A program made the position numbers and the translations under genes. Of a DNA stretch of 35,593 nucleotides, positions 1 through 8,044 are shown piece by piece. Origin of the DNA: JBBIRM01 sp964517975 (lineage in GTDB: Bacteria; Desulfobacterota; BSN033; UBA1163); contig CAZFDM010000135.1 of the NCBI GenBank assembly GCA_964517975.1, positions 1 to 35,593 on the forward strand. The letters are read 5' to 3'. The notes beneath the pieces are model-generated. The model had not been told where the DNA came from, made no database searches, and saw only the letters and a list, made by a program, of their open reading frames with translations. Each line of letters starts with the position of its first letter. Within the stretch, counting starts at the first letter, position 1.

Positions 1-1
1 C

Positions 2-1165
2 TATATCAGAGAGAGGATCATAGAAAGAGGGCACCAAGTTGTTTTAATCGATCTAAGCCTTACCCAGTGGAATTCTTCTTCCTTTAAGCCGGATATTGAC
101 CAGAAACAGATAGCCGAAGAAAGCGGGATGAAATTGGAGGAACTAACTTCATTGGCTCAAGAGGATGCCTGCTCCGCGGTCGTCAAGGGTGCCACCCATA
201 TTGTGGACAGACTTTTTCGGTCAGGGAAGTTGGATGGGATTATGGCACTTGGAGGGACAGTAGGGACCTCTATGGGTTGCGCTGTAATGAGAAGCCTGCC
301 CTTAGGGATTCCAAAGTTGATGGTCTCAACCTATGTCAGTGACCTCCGGCCTTATGTAGGGAATAAAGACATCGTTTTTTTCCCGTCGATCACGGATATG
401 TTTGGATTGAACCATATCTCAAGGAGGATTCTTGCAAAGGCCTCAGGGGCTATTGTGGGCATGGTGGAGGCAGAAACGAGTTCTTTTAATGTGGAAAAGC
501 CACTTATTGGGATGTCGGTTCGGGGAGATAAGGCGGCCTGCGTGGATAATGTAAAATCATTACTTGAAAAGAATGGGTTTGAAGTCCTCTGTTTTCATGC
601 TGTAGGGCAGGGGTTGCTCCTTGAGGAATTGGTCAGAGAGGGTTTAATTAGCGGTGTCCTGGATCTTGTGCCTGCTGAGGTGAATGAATTTCTGTTTGGT
701 GGAATGTTCAGCGCAGGACCAGACCGCCTGGAGGCAGCAGGAGAAAAAGGGATTCCTCAATTGATTAGCACAGGAGGAATAGAATTTGTTTGCTTCCCCA
801 GTGAAAAGGCAATTCCCTCCCAATTTAGAAAGCGAAAAAGGAGGCCCCACAATCCCAATGTCATTGCAATCTGGCTAAACCGGAAGGAGATCATTCAGGT
901 AGCCCAGGTCATGGCAGAAAAGTTGAACCGGGCCAAAGGTCCCACTGCAATTGTCATTCCTATGAGAGGTTTTGGTGGAGGAGGTTGGACGATCGATCCA
1001 AAACTTATTCCTATCTTTATCAATACACTTAGAGAGAACCTAAAGCCTGAGGTGGAAGTGGTTGAACTGGATGCTCACATCAACGACCTCTCCTTTGCCC
1101 AAGGAGCAGTAGAGCACTTCCTAAAATTAATGGCCAATGCAAAAAGTGCTGCCAAGTCTGATTAG
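2..1165 (+). CDS. Tm-1-like ATP-binding domain protein (UPF0261 family), 5' truncated by window edge
   Basis: The reading frame is open from base 2 with no start or stop before the first ATG at 128. The 42 codons upstream read like the family's N-terminus (ERGHQVVLIDLS, close to the usual ERGH.V.VID). The gene therefore starts outside the window and about 387 residues are visible, against roughly 400 in the family. The C-terminal half carries the conserved block EVNEFLFGGMFSAGPDRLEA followed by GIPQLISTGG. UPF0261 proteins resemble the N-terminal domain of tomato Tm-1, which has an ATP-binding fold; no bacterial reaction is firmly established. It lies 614 bp upstream of a CoA-metabolism gene on the same strand, so it may belong to the catabolic set, but the gap holds a repeat and a putative promoter and it may be a separate transcript. 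Its TAG stop directly touches the repeat. Confidence 0.85.
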   Translation, partial: YIRERIIERGHQVVLIDLSLTQWNSSSFKPDIDQKQIAEESGMKLEELTSLAQEDACSAVVKGATHIVDRLFRSGKLDGIMALGGTVGTSMGCAVMRSLPLGIPKLMVSTYVSDLRPYVGNKDIVFFPSITDMFGLNHISRRILAKASGAIVGMVEAETSSFNVEKPLIGMSVRGDKAACVDNVKSLLEKNGFEVLCFHAVGQGLLLEELVREGLISGVLDLVPAEVNEFLFGGMFSAGPDRLEAAGEKGIPQLISTGGIEFVCFPSEKAIPSQFRKRKRRPHNPNVIAIWLNRKEIIQVAQVMAEKLNRAKGPTAIVIPMRGFGGGGWTIDPKLIPIFINTLRENLKPEVEVVELDAHINDLSFAQGAVEHFLKLMANAKSAAKSD

Positions 1166-1446
1166 AGAGATCTCTGAAAAATTATATCATAAACCATTCT
1201 TCAGTATGGGAGGGTTGAGGTAAAATCCCCTTCTCCATTACGGGCGGGTGGATACCGATAAAAGATTATAAGGTAAGGGTTTATCCCTTACCTAAATAAA
1301 GATATGGAGTAGGGTAAGGGCTTGTCCCTTACCGAAAGGCGATCATTACCGATATTCGGTAAGCCATAAAGGCCTACCCTACAAAAAATAAAATGATCAA
1401 TGCCCGCTTACCCTTTCATATAAAAAGGACTTTTCCAGAGGTCTCT
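1166..1446. repeat. MITE-like element with terminal inverted repeats and nested hairpins
   Basis: The left end reads AGAGATCTCTGAAAAA. The right end, reverse-complemented, reads AGAGACCTCTGGAAAA, so the ends are imperfect terminal inverted repeats. TAG occurs on both sides (1163-1165 and 1447-1449) and could be a 3-bp target duplication. Inside are three small hairpins: GGTAAGGG/CCCTTACC at 1272-1292, the same stem at 1313-1333, and TTACCGA/TCGGTAA at 1346-1362. No ORF is present. A shorter relative lies at 27814-27898. It is most simply a non-autonomous element or a structured intergenic repeat. Confidence 0.7.
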
Positions 1447-1636
1447 TAGATTCGAAGGAGTCAAAGTGAATAATGGAAGAAAGTTTAAATGTCTATTTGT
1501 CATTGGGAATGAATTTGAAGGAGTTGGGACTCACCTCACTTCGATCCCTGGAATGACTACTTTTTGAGATCGTTCACTGATATATTTTGATGCAAGTTTG
1601 CGAAAGAATTTTAAGACAAATCGGGATGAGGTGAGG

Positions 1637-1665
1637 TTGAAACCGAATTCTCTGTTTGTTATAAA
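1637..1665 (+). promoter_or_regulatory. Putative sigma70-type promoter for the catabolic operon
   Basis: TTGAAA (1637-1642), a 17-base spacer, then TATAAA (1660-1665) matches a -35/-10 pair with ideal spacing. It would give a leader of roughly 110 bases that includes the hairpin at 1711-1727. Seen in sequence only; a single chance match cannot be excluded. Confidence 0.45.
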
Positions 1666-1710
1666 TAGGTGCTTAATTGGTCTTGTCTCTCTTTAGTTTT
1701 CAATTGATTT

Positions 1711-1727
1711 CCCCTTTATCAAAGGGG
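1711..1727. repeat. Intergenic hairpin core CCCCTTTATCAAAGGGG
   Basis: A CCCCTTT/AAAGGGG stem with an ATC loop. The identical 17 bases recur inside the larger hairpin at 15033-15080. Here it sits in the leader between a putative promoter and the ribosome binding site, so it may be a dispersed repeat or may affect the mRNA leader. Confidence 0.6.
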
Positions 1728-1779
1728 GAGGCAAGAGGATTAAATAAACCAGTAAATCATTAAAAGGAGGTAAGCCATT

Positions 1780-3801
1780 ATGCCCTTTACAATGTTTGGT
1801 CGGACGATTCGTAAGGTTGGTGTGATTGGATCTGGAAATATTGGTCCTGATATTGCACTTCATTTCAGCCAAGAACTTTACAAATATAGTGCCCCTGTGG
1901 TCATTGTGGATATTGTTCAGTCAGCACTGGATGCTGGTTCAAAAAGGGTTGAATCAAAGATGGCCAAGGCAGTTGAGAAGAAAATCTTTAAGAAAGAGGA
2001 TTCCGATGCGGTCCTCAAGAGTATGACCTTCACCACAGACTATGGGAAACTGAGTGATGCCGATCTGGTCATTGAGGCGGCCTTTGAGAGGCTTGATGTC
2101 AAGCACAAGATTTTTTCTCAACTTGAAGAAACCTGCCCCAAAACAGCCATTTTGGCCTCCAACTCCTCCCACATCCCTCCTGAGGAGATCTTTCAAAACA
2201 TGAAGGATAAATCCCGGTGTTTGGTGCTTCATTATTTTTTCCCTGCAGAGAGAAACATCCTTCTTGAAATCGTTCCCATGAAGGAGACCGATCCTTCAAT
2301 TATTGAGTATTCAATGAAATTCTATGAATTCATTGGAAAGGCGCCCATCAAGGTGAAGAGTCGTTTTGGTTATGCCATTAACCCATTCTTTGAAGGAATC
2401 TTTCAGGCCACTGCTTTAACCGTTGAAAAAGGCCTTGCAAATATAAAACAGGCCGATGTGATTGTTCAGAAAGCCCTTGGGTTAGGAGTGGGTCCATTTA
2501 CCGCGCACAACCTTGCTGGTGGAAATCCACTGACCCAGCATGGTCTCACCGTATATAATACGGTGATTATGCCCTGGTTCCGTTCTCCAAAAATTCTCGA
2601 TGAGCAAGTAAAGTTGGGTCAACCCTGGGATGCTCCAGCAAAAGGAGAAGTCGTGGAGTATAGTCCGGAGACCTATGAGGCAGTTTCAAAGAGGGTGATG
2701 GCTGCATTTTTTGGAATCGCCTGTGAGATCGTTGAAAGCGGAATATCAAATATTAGCGATGTTGATATGGGGGTTGAGGTGGGTCTGGTCATGACACCCC
2801 CCTTCCGGATGATGAACAGTATTGGGATAAAGAAGTCACTCGAACTAGTGGAGGAGTATGCAAAAGAGAATCCTGGGTTTAAGGTGACGGAGATGCACCG
2901 GAAGCAGGCAGAGAGTGGGAAGCCATGGAAGATCCCGGTCGTGTTGAGAGAGGATAAGGGGGAGATAGCGATTGTTAAAGTTCGGAGACCAAGGGTGCTT
3001 AATGCCCTCAATGAAGATGTGATTGAGCAATTAGGAGAGATCTTTACTGAGATTCAGAAGGACTCTAAGATTAAAGGTGCGATTTTGACTGGCTTTGGAA
3101 CGAGGGCATTCATCTCAGGTGCTGATATTGGAATGCTTGCTTCTCAAAGGACACCTGAGGAGGCAGAGGCAGGTTGCCTGAGGACTCACTCGGTTTTTAA
3201 CCTCATTGAGAATCTTGGGAAACCTGTAGTCTGCGCAATGAATGGATTGGCCTTTGGGGGAGGCAACGAGATTGCCATGGCCTGCACGGTTCGGATTGCA
3301 AGGAAGGGCCAGAAGGTGTTTGTCAGCCAGCCAGAGCCAAGACTTGGCATCATCCCTGGAGCAGGTGGGACCCAGAGGCTACCAAGGTTAGTTGGAATGG
3401 AGAAGGCATGGCCGATTCTTCGAACTGCAAATCCCATTTCATCTGCTCAAGCAAAAGAGATTGGGTTGATTCAGGAGGAAGTTGAGGGAGATCTAATCGA
3501 GGCGGCCATGGAGTGGATCAATAAGATTTTAACAAAGAAGGTCCAAGTTCCTGCAATCCCAAAAGGTCCAATTCCCGTACCTGATAGGCTTCCAGAGGTT
3601 GATATTGGTCATTTGAGCAGAAAGATCGATTCCATTCTTCAGAGGGCAATCCTCGAAGGTGCTAAGATGACCCTTGAAGAGGGGTTAAAATTAGAGGCCA
3701 AACTCTTTGGTGAATGTGCCCTTACGGAGGATAGGAAGATTGGAATTGAGAATTTTATGAAGAACGGCCCTAAAGTCAATGCCGCCTTTGTCCATAGATA
3801 A
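1780..3801 (+). CDS. Bifunctional 3-hydroxyacyl-CoA dehydrogenase / enoyl-CoA hydratase (HADH-ECH order)
   Basis: This 673-residue cytoplasmic protein would hydrate an enoyl-CoA and oxidise the resulting 3-hydroxyacyl-CoA with NAD+, the two middle steps of beta-oxidation. Residues 10-190 form a Rossmann domain (GVIGSGNIGPDIA) with the HADH-type SNSS segment and His151 in LHYFFP. Residues about 200-390 are the helical HADH C-terminal region. Residues about 400-600 are a crotonase domain with GGGNEIAMAC (Glu497), QPEPRLGIIPGAGGTQR (Glu519) and the oxyanion-type GADI; both catalytic glutamates are present. The dehydrogenase comes first, the reverse of FadB and the same order as the crenarchaeal crotonyl-CoA hydratase/3-hydroxybutyryl-CoA dehydrogenase. 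The start is fixed by a strong AAGGAGG. Substrate chain or ring type is unknown. Confidence 0.92.
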   Translation: MPFTMFGRTIRKVGVIGSGNIGPDIALHFSQELYKYSAPVVIVDIVQSALDAGSKRVESKMAKAVEKKIFKKEDSDAVLKSMTFTTDYGKLSDADLVIEAAFERLDVKHKIFSQLEETCPKTAILASNSSHIPPEEIFQNMKDKSRCLVLHYFFPAERNILLEIVPMKETDPSIIEYSMKFYEFIGKAPIKVKSRFGYAINPFFEGIFQATALTVEKGLANIKQADVIVQKALGLGVGPFTAHNLAGGNPLTQHGLTVYNTVIMPWFRSPKILDEQVKLGQPWDAPAKGEVVEYSPETYEAVSKRVMAAFFGIACEIVESGISNISDVDMGVEVGLVMTPPFRMMNSIGIKKSLELVEEYAKENPGFKVTEMHRKQAESGKPWKIPVVLREDKGEIAIVKVRRPRVLNALNEDVIEQLGEIFTEIQKDSKIKGAILTGFGTRAFISGADIGMLASQRTPEEAEAGCLRTHSVFNLIENLGKPVVCAMNGLAFGGGNEIAMACTVRIARKGQKVFVSQPEPRLGIIPGAGGTQRLPRLVGMEKAWPILRTANPISSAQAKEIGLIQEEVEGDLIEAAMEWINKILTKKVQVPAIPKGPIPVPDRLPEVDIGHLSRKIDSILQRAILEGAKMTLEEGLKLEAKLFGECALTEDRKIGIENFMKNGPKVNAAFVHR

Positions 3802-3804
3802 TAC

Positions 3805-4023
3805 CTAAATTGAGTGATTCAATGTCATTGAGGAGAGCAGGAATGCTTCAAAGTCTTTTAGAAAGCGAGCTTTCTTAGTGAGGTCAATACCTTTTCATGA
3901 CACCAAATAGGGGAAAGGTTAACCCGATCGCGATAGTAAATTAGCAATGAAGAGGATATCGCTCTAAAAGCCTTTTCAGCATCCCTACTCTTCATAAAAT
4001 ATTGTTAGAATCGCTCAATTTAG
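3805..4023. repeat. Palindromic element of about 219 bp with long imperfect terminal inverted repeats
   Basis: The ends CTAAATTGAGTGATTC (3805-3820) and GAATCGCTCAATTTAG (4008-4023) are inverted copies matching 15 of 16 bases. A second inverted pair lies inside: 3832-3862 against 3963-3993, 25 of 31 bases by hand alignment. The unpaired centre is about 100 bp and has no ORF. The element fills nearly all of the gap between the fusion gene and the flavoprotein gene and shares no ends with the 1166-1446 element. It could be a MITE, an ERIC-like palindrome or a processed mRNA hairpin. Confidence 0.65.
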
Positions 4024-4062
4024 ATAATCATTAAGTACATCTTGAATAAGGGAGATTGTAGT

Positions 4063-5520
4063 ATGAATATAAGAGACCAATTGTTAAAAATTGTAGGGGT
4101 TGAAAATTTTTCTGATGACTCTGAGGTCCTTAAGGGATATTCAAAAGATTTTAGCTTAGTCCCAATGGGGATGCCTGATTATGTGGTTAAGCCCAAGGAT
4201 TCCTCAGAGATTCAAAGAGTCATCCAATTAGCCAATGAGCACTCCATTCCTTTAATTCCAGTTAGCTCTTGTGTTCACTTTCACGGAGCAACGATTCCAA
4301 AACAAGGAGGGATTGTTTTAGACTTAACTCGAATGGACAGAATCTTAGAAATCGATGATTTGAATCGGAGGGTGAGAATTGAGGCAGGCGTGCCATGGGG
4401 AAAGCTTACGACAGAATTGGAAAAGAAGGGGTTTCGAGTGATCATGCCTTTACTCCCTCATTCCAAGCGTTCTGTCCTGACGGACTATCTTGAGAGGGAA
4501 GTTCCAACCAATACGGTCTATGATTATGGAGAACCCCTACAGAGTATGGAGGTCGTTTGGCCAACCGGGGAGATTTTCAGAATGGGTTCTGCCAGTGTCA
4601 ATGGATATCCAGATTCGAAATCGAAAGGGGCAAATCCTTCAGGACCAGGTATCGATTTTTATAGATTTTTGCAAGGAGCCCAGGGGACAATGGGGGTTGT
4701 CACATGGACCAATTTGAAGATTGAATCGATTCCGAAGATGGACAAAGTTCTTTTTGCCCCTGTTAAAGACCTCCCTTATGCGATTGAATTTCTTTACAGG
4801 ATTTTGCCCCGAAGAATAGGGCAGGAATGTCTTTTACTCAATGATATAAACCTTGCAGCCATCCTTGCTGAGGACTGGCCAAAGGAGTTTGAAAAGGTGA
4901 GAGGGGAACTTCCTCCCTGGACGCTCATTTTAGTTTTAAGTGGATTAATCAGGCGTCCAGAGGAAAAAATAAGATATGAAGAGAATGCACTGAGTGAGAT
5001 CTTGAGAAATGAATTTAAAGAGATTGCCCTCAATGATAACCTTCCTGGTTTTTCAGGATTAGGAAGAAAGGTCATCTCACTACTCCGTAAGCCATGGCCT
5101 GAGAAGTTGCCCTACTGGAAGAATCGCTATAAAGGAGGGTGTCAAAGCCTCTTCTTCATTACCAGACCAGTTCTAACAAAGAAATTCATCGATCGAGTCA
5201 GGGAGATAGCCACCCGACACGATTACCCAATAGGGGATATTGGAGGATATTTACAGCCCATTGAGCATAACCGCGCTTGCCACCTTGAATTCAATTTCTT
5301 TTACAATCCAGACAATCCTATTGAGATTAAAAAGGTTCGGAGTTTATATCGTGAGGCGATTGTTGCGTTACTTAATGAGGGAGCATTCTTTTCACGACCT
5401 TATGGAGACATTGCACCCATTGTGTATGAACGAGCAGCAGGATATACCATGACCCTCAAACGAGTAAAGAGACTGTTTGATCCTAAGAATATTATGAATC
5501 CGGGAAATCTTTGCTTTTAA
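4063..5520 (+). CDS. FAD-linked oxidoreductase, GlcD-like (FAD_binding_4 family)
   Basis: This 485-residue flavoprotein has the PCMH/VAO-type FAD-binding fold at the N-terminus: IPLIPVSSCVHFHGATIP, then GGIVLDLTRMDRI and RIEAGVPWGKL. It ends with the GlcD-type signature LFDPKNIMNPGNL. Such enzymes oxidise 2-hydroxyacids, alcohols or related substrates and pass electrons to a partner. The next gene, 11 bases downstream, is a CCG iron-sulfur protein, the usual partner, so the two likely form a dehydrogenase complex. I chose ATG 4063, preceded by AAGGGAG, over an in-frame TTG at 4042. The loop around PLLPHSKRSVLTDYLERE is not one I recognise and may shape the substrate site. The specific substrate is unknown. 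Confidence 0.85.
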   Translation: MNIRDQLLKIVGVENFSDDSEVLKGYSKDFSLVPMGMPDYVVKPKDSSEIQRVIQLANEHSIPLIPVSSCVHFHGATIPKQGGIVLDLTRMDRILEIDDLNRRVRIEAGVPWGKLTTELEKKGFRVIMPLLPHSKRSVLTDYLEREVPTNTVYDYGEPLQSMEVVWPTGEIFRMGSASVNGYPDSKSKGANPSGPGIDFYRFLQGAQGTMGVVTWTNLKIESIPKMDKVLFAPVKDLPYAIEFLYRILPRRIGQECLLLNDINLAAILAEDWPKEFEKVRGELPPWTLILVLSGLIRRPEEKIRYEENALSEILRNEFKEIALNDNLPGFSGLGRKVISLLRKPWPEKLPYWKNRYKGGCQSLFFITRPVLTKKFIDRVREIATRHDYPIGDIGGYLQPIEHNRACHLEFNFFYNPDNPIEIKKVRSLYREAIVALLNEGAFFSRPYGDIAPIVYERAAGYTMTLKRVKRLFDPKNIMNPGNLCF

Positions 5521-5531
5521 GGAGGAGAAAG

Positions 5532-6827
5532 ATGCCAAAAGGGCAATTGAGTTTGGATGTAACCAATTTAGATAATTTCATTTATGATATGAGTCGATGC
5601 ATTAAATGTAAGGGCTGTTACTGGGTTGAACATACCTATATGCCAGGGATCAAGTTTACCACTCGCTGTCCGAGCAACACCTGGAATCCTTTCGATGCCT
5701 ATGGAGCCTTTGGGAAGATGAGAATTGGAACCGCTTTGGCAGAAGGGAGGCTTAAATGGACACCAAAACTTTTGGAGGTTCTCTATGCGGATCCACTCTG
5801 TGGGGCCTGTGATGTGGGTTGTAAAAGAAATCTTGATTTGGAGATCGAACTCACACTCGAAGCGTTAAGAATTAAGGCGGTAAAGGATGGTGCTGGTCCT
5901 ATGGAGGGCCACAGAAAGGTGGCTAAGAATATTGCCAGCGAACATAATCAGTTTGGCTTACCTCATCAGGAGAGGCGAAGATGGCTTACCCCTGAGATTA
6001 AGGTTTCAGAAAAGGCAGACGTGCTCTATTTCGTTGGCTGCTCAGCCTCCTATACCAATCCTGAGATCGCTCGGGCAACTGCAAAGATTTTGAATGCCTC
6101 GGGTGTCCCCTTTATGCTGATGAAAGAAGAGTGGTGTTGTGGAAATACTCTCTATTCGGTCGGCATGATCGATGAGGCAAGAGAGATAGCCAAAAGGAAT
6201 ATTGAGGCTGTTAAAAAGATAGGGGCTTCGACACTTCTTACCAGTTGTGCAGAAGGATATCGGATGTGGAAGGTAGACTATCCGAAGATGCTAAACCTTT
6301 CTACATCAGAGTTGGGATTTAAGGTGGTTCATCTGATAGAGTTTGCTGATGAGATGCTCAAGAAAGGTGTTCTTAAGTTCAAAAAACCAATCGACCTCAG
6401 GCTAACCTATCATGATTCCTGTAGCATCAGCAGACTCTGCGATTCCTGGACACCCTGGAAGGGTGAACGGGGATGGATGGGCATGGTCAACCCCCCTCTT
6501 AAGAGACGCAGGGGGACTGAAGGACTATATGCTCAGCCAAGGAATCTTATTAATTCCATCCCTGGAATTCATTTTGTTGAAATGCCCAGGATGAGAGAGA
6601 ATGCCTTCTGTTGTGGTGCAGGGAGAGGAACCCGAGTAGCCTTTCCTGAACTTTCTATGTTTTCAGCCAAGCATCGGCTTGAAGAAGTGCGGGAGGTTGG
6701 TGCTGAAGCACTCATCTCTGCTTGCCCCTGGTGTAAGAATAATTTTATATCGGCTATTAAAGAAAGTGGTGATCGTCTAAAGGTGATGGACATTTCTGAA
6801 CTGATTTCAGCATCCATCGGGGATTAG
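5532..6827 (+). CDS. CCG-domain iron-sulfur oxidoreductase subunit (HdrD/GlcF-like)
   Basis: This 431-residue protein would accept electrons from the preceding flavoprotein. An N-terminal cluster-binding region is followed by two CCG domains, visible as EEWCCGNTLYSVG and NAFCCGAGRG, the heterodisulfide-reductase/GlcF type that can bind noncubane clusters. The ferredoxin-like part is unusual. The first motif is Cys23-x2-Cys26-x2-Cys29, but the fourth Cys (Cys46, in CPS) comes after 16 residues instead of three. The second motif (Cys90-x2-Cys93-x3-Cys97) lacks its first Cys, with Asp in that place, and has Lys in place of the usual Pro. The stretch SWTPWKGERGWMGMV before the second CCG also looks like an insertion. 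The start is ATG 5532, behind GGAGGAG, not the upstream TTG at 5511. Confidence 0.85.
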   Translation: MPKGQLSLDVTNLDNFIYDMSRCIKCKGCYWVEHTYMPGIKFTTRCPSNTWNPFDAYGAFGKMRIGTALAEGRLKWTPKLLEVLYADPLCGACDVGCKRNLDLEIELTLEALRIKAVKDGAGPMEGHRKVAKNIASEHNQFGLPHQERRRWLTPEIKVSEKADVLYFVGCSASYTNPEIARATAKILNASGVPFMLMKEEWCCGNTLYSVGMIDEAREIAKRNIEAVKKIGASTLLTSCAEGYRMWKVDYPKMLNLSTSELGFKVVHLIEFADEMLKKGVLKFKKPIDLRLTYHDSCSISRLCDSWTPWKGERGWMGMVNPPLKRRRGTEGLYAQPRNLINSIPGIHFVEMPRMRENAFCCGAGRGTRVAFPELSMFSAKHRLEEVREVGAEALISACPWCKNNFISAIKESGDRLKVMDISELISASIGD

Positions 6828-6845
6828 ACGAAGAGGAGGAAGACG

Positions 6846-8033
6846 ATGGCAAACCGAAGAGCATGTATCATTGCAGGAGGGATGTGTAAGTGGGGAGTGA
6901 GGGAGGCAAGTTATATCGATATGGCTCAAGAGGCAGCCAAGGAGTGTTTGGCTGATATCCCCAGCCTTAAACCAAAAGGAATCGATGGCCTACTTTTCGC
7001 TTCCACCTTTGTTGGGAGACGTTCCTGTCAGGCCAATACCGCTCCTGTGGTGGCAGAGAGAATTGGGCTAAAACCAACCTCCATCTGCGCCAGGATTGAT
7101 GTTCTCTGCGCAGGGGGAAGCACAGCCATCCTCATGGCAAAAGGACTGATCGAGAGTGGAATGGCTGAAGTGGTGATGGTGATGGGAGGAGAAAAACTCT
7201 ATACCCCTGAGAGATGGCAGGTCCAATATGATGAGATTGCATCCGTGGACCACGACTGGGATGGACCACAGAATGTTGGTCCTCCACCCTTGTTATTCGC
7301 ATTTATCGCCAAAGACCATATGAGGCATTATGGCACGAAGAGAGAGGCCTTAGCCAATGTTTCCATTGTCAATTATGAATATGGTCTGAGCAATCCCAAA
7401 GGCCATTTTCAGAAGAGGTTGACCCTGGAGGAGGTTCTTACGGCCAAAGACATTGCTCCTCCACTGGGGATGTTTGACTGTTGTCCTTTAAGTGACGGGT
7501 TTTCAGCAGTAATCATTGCCTCTGAGGAGAAAGCCAAAGAACTAACCGAAAGACCCTTGGTCTACATCAGGGGAGGAGCTCAGGTGTCGCTTCACAGTGT
7601 GACCGCCAATTGGCCCGGGGAACATTTAGGCGACTGGCCTCACCTCCGATTGGCAGCCCAGAAGGCTTATGAGAGGGCTAAGACAGGTCCGAGTGAAATC
7701 AATGTGGCACAGATGCACGACTGCTTTAGCATCTCTGAAATTATTGAAGTCGAAGAATTAGGGTTTTGTCCGAAAGGAGAAGGAGGTCCTTTTGTAGCAG
7801 AAGGTCAGACAAGACTTGGGGGAAAGATCCCCACCAACACCGATGGAGGGCTTCTCTCCTGTGGTCATCCCTTTGGAGGGACAGGGATTCGTCAGGCCAT
7901 TGAAATCCTAAAACAACTTCAGGGAAGGGCTACGAATCAGGTTCAAGGAGCAGTGATGGGTATGACCCATAACCTCAGTGGAGGAAATGTAGAACATACT
8001 ATTGTCATTTATGGAAGAGAACCGTTGAGATAA
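6846..8033 (+). CDS. SCP2-type thiolase (acetyl-CoA acetyltransferase-like)
   Basis: This 395-residue thiolase-fold enzyme would cleave a 3-oxoacyl-CoA with CoA, or catalyse the reverse condensation. The nucleophilic cysteine is Cys88 in DVLCAGGSTAI. The second half has the SCP2-type MHDCFSISEI and the GLLSCGHPFGGTGIRQ motif with the catalytic His and a Cys. It is followed 11 bases later by a DUF35 Zn-ribbon/OB-fold protein. That pairing is known for archaeal thiolase/HMG-CoA synthase complexes and for benzoylsuccinyl-CoA thiolase BbsAB, where both proteins are needed. With the HADH-ECH fusion upstream it supplies the last step of a beta-oxidation-like sequence. AGGAGG precedes the ATG. Confidence 0.88.
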   Translation: MANRRACIIAGGMCKWGVREASYIDMAQEAAKECLADIPSLKPKGIDGLLFASTFVGRRSCQANTAPVVAERIGLKPTSICARIDVLCAGGSTAILMAKGLIESGMAEVVMVMGGEKLYTPERWQVQYDEIASVDHDWDGPQNVGPPPLLFAFIAKDHMRHYGTKREALANVSIVNYEYGLSNPKGHFQKRLTLEEVLTAKDIAPPLGMFDCCPLSDGFSAVIIASEEKAKELTERPLVYIRGGAQVSLHSVTANWPGEHLGDWPHLRLAAQKAYERAKTGPSEINVAQMHDCFSISEIIEVEELGFCPKGEGGPFVAEGQTRLGGKIPTNTDGGLLSCGHPFGGTGIRQAIEILKQLQGRATNQVQGAVMGMTHNLSGGNVEHTIVIYGREPLR

Positions 8034-8044
8034 GGAGTGATAAA

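Larger units (their letters stand above)
1447..1779. other. Non-coding leader before the fusion gene
   Basis: I see no plausible gene in this 333-bp stretch. It contains the putative promoter at 1637-1665, the hairpin core CCCCTTTATCAAAGGGG at 1711-1727, and a strong ribosome binding site, AAAAGGAGG at about 1762-1770, nine bases before the ATG at 1780. The part from 1447 to about 1630 shows no feature I recognise. Confidence 0.5.

Noticed and set aside
1393..1405. 13-base repeat ATGATCAATGCCC also at 15170-15182
   Set aside because: Several 13-base matches are expected by chance in 35 kb, and the flanks do not match.
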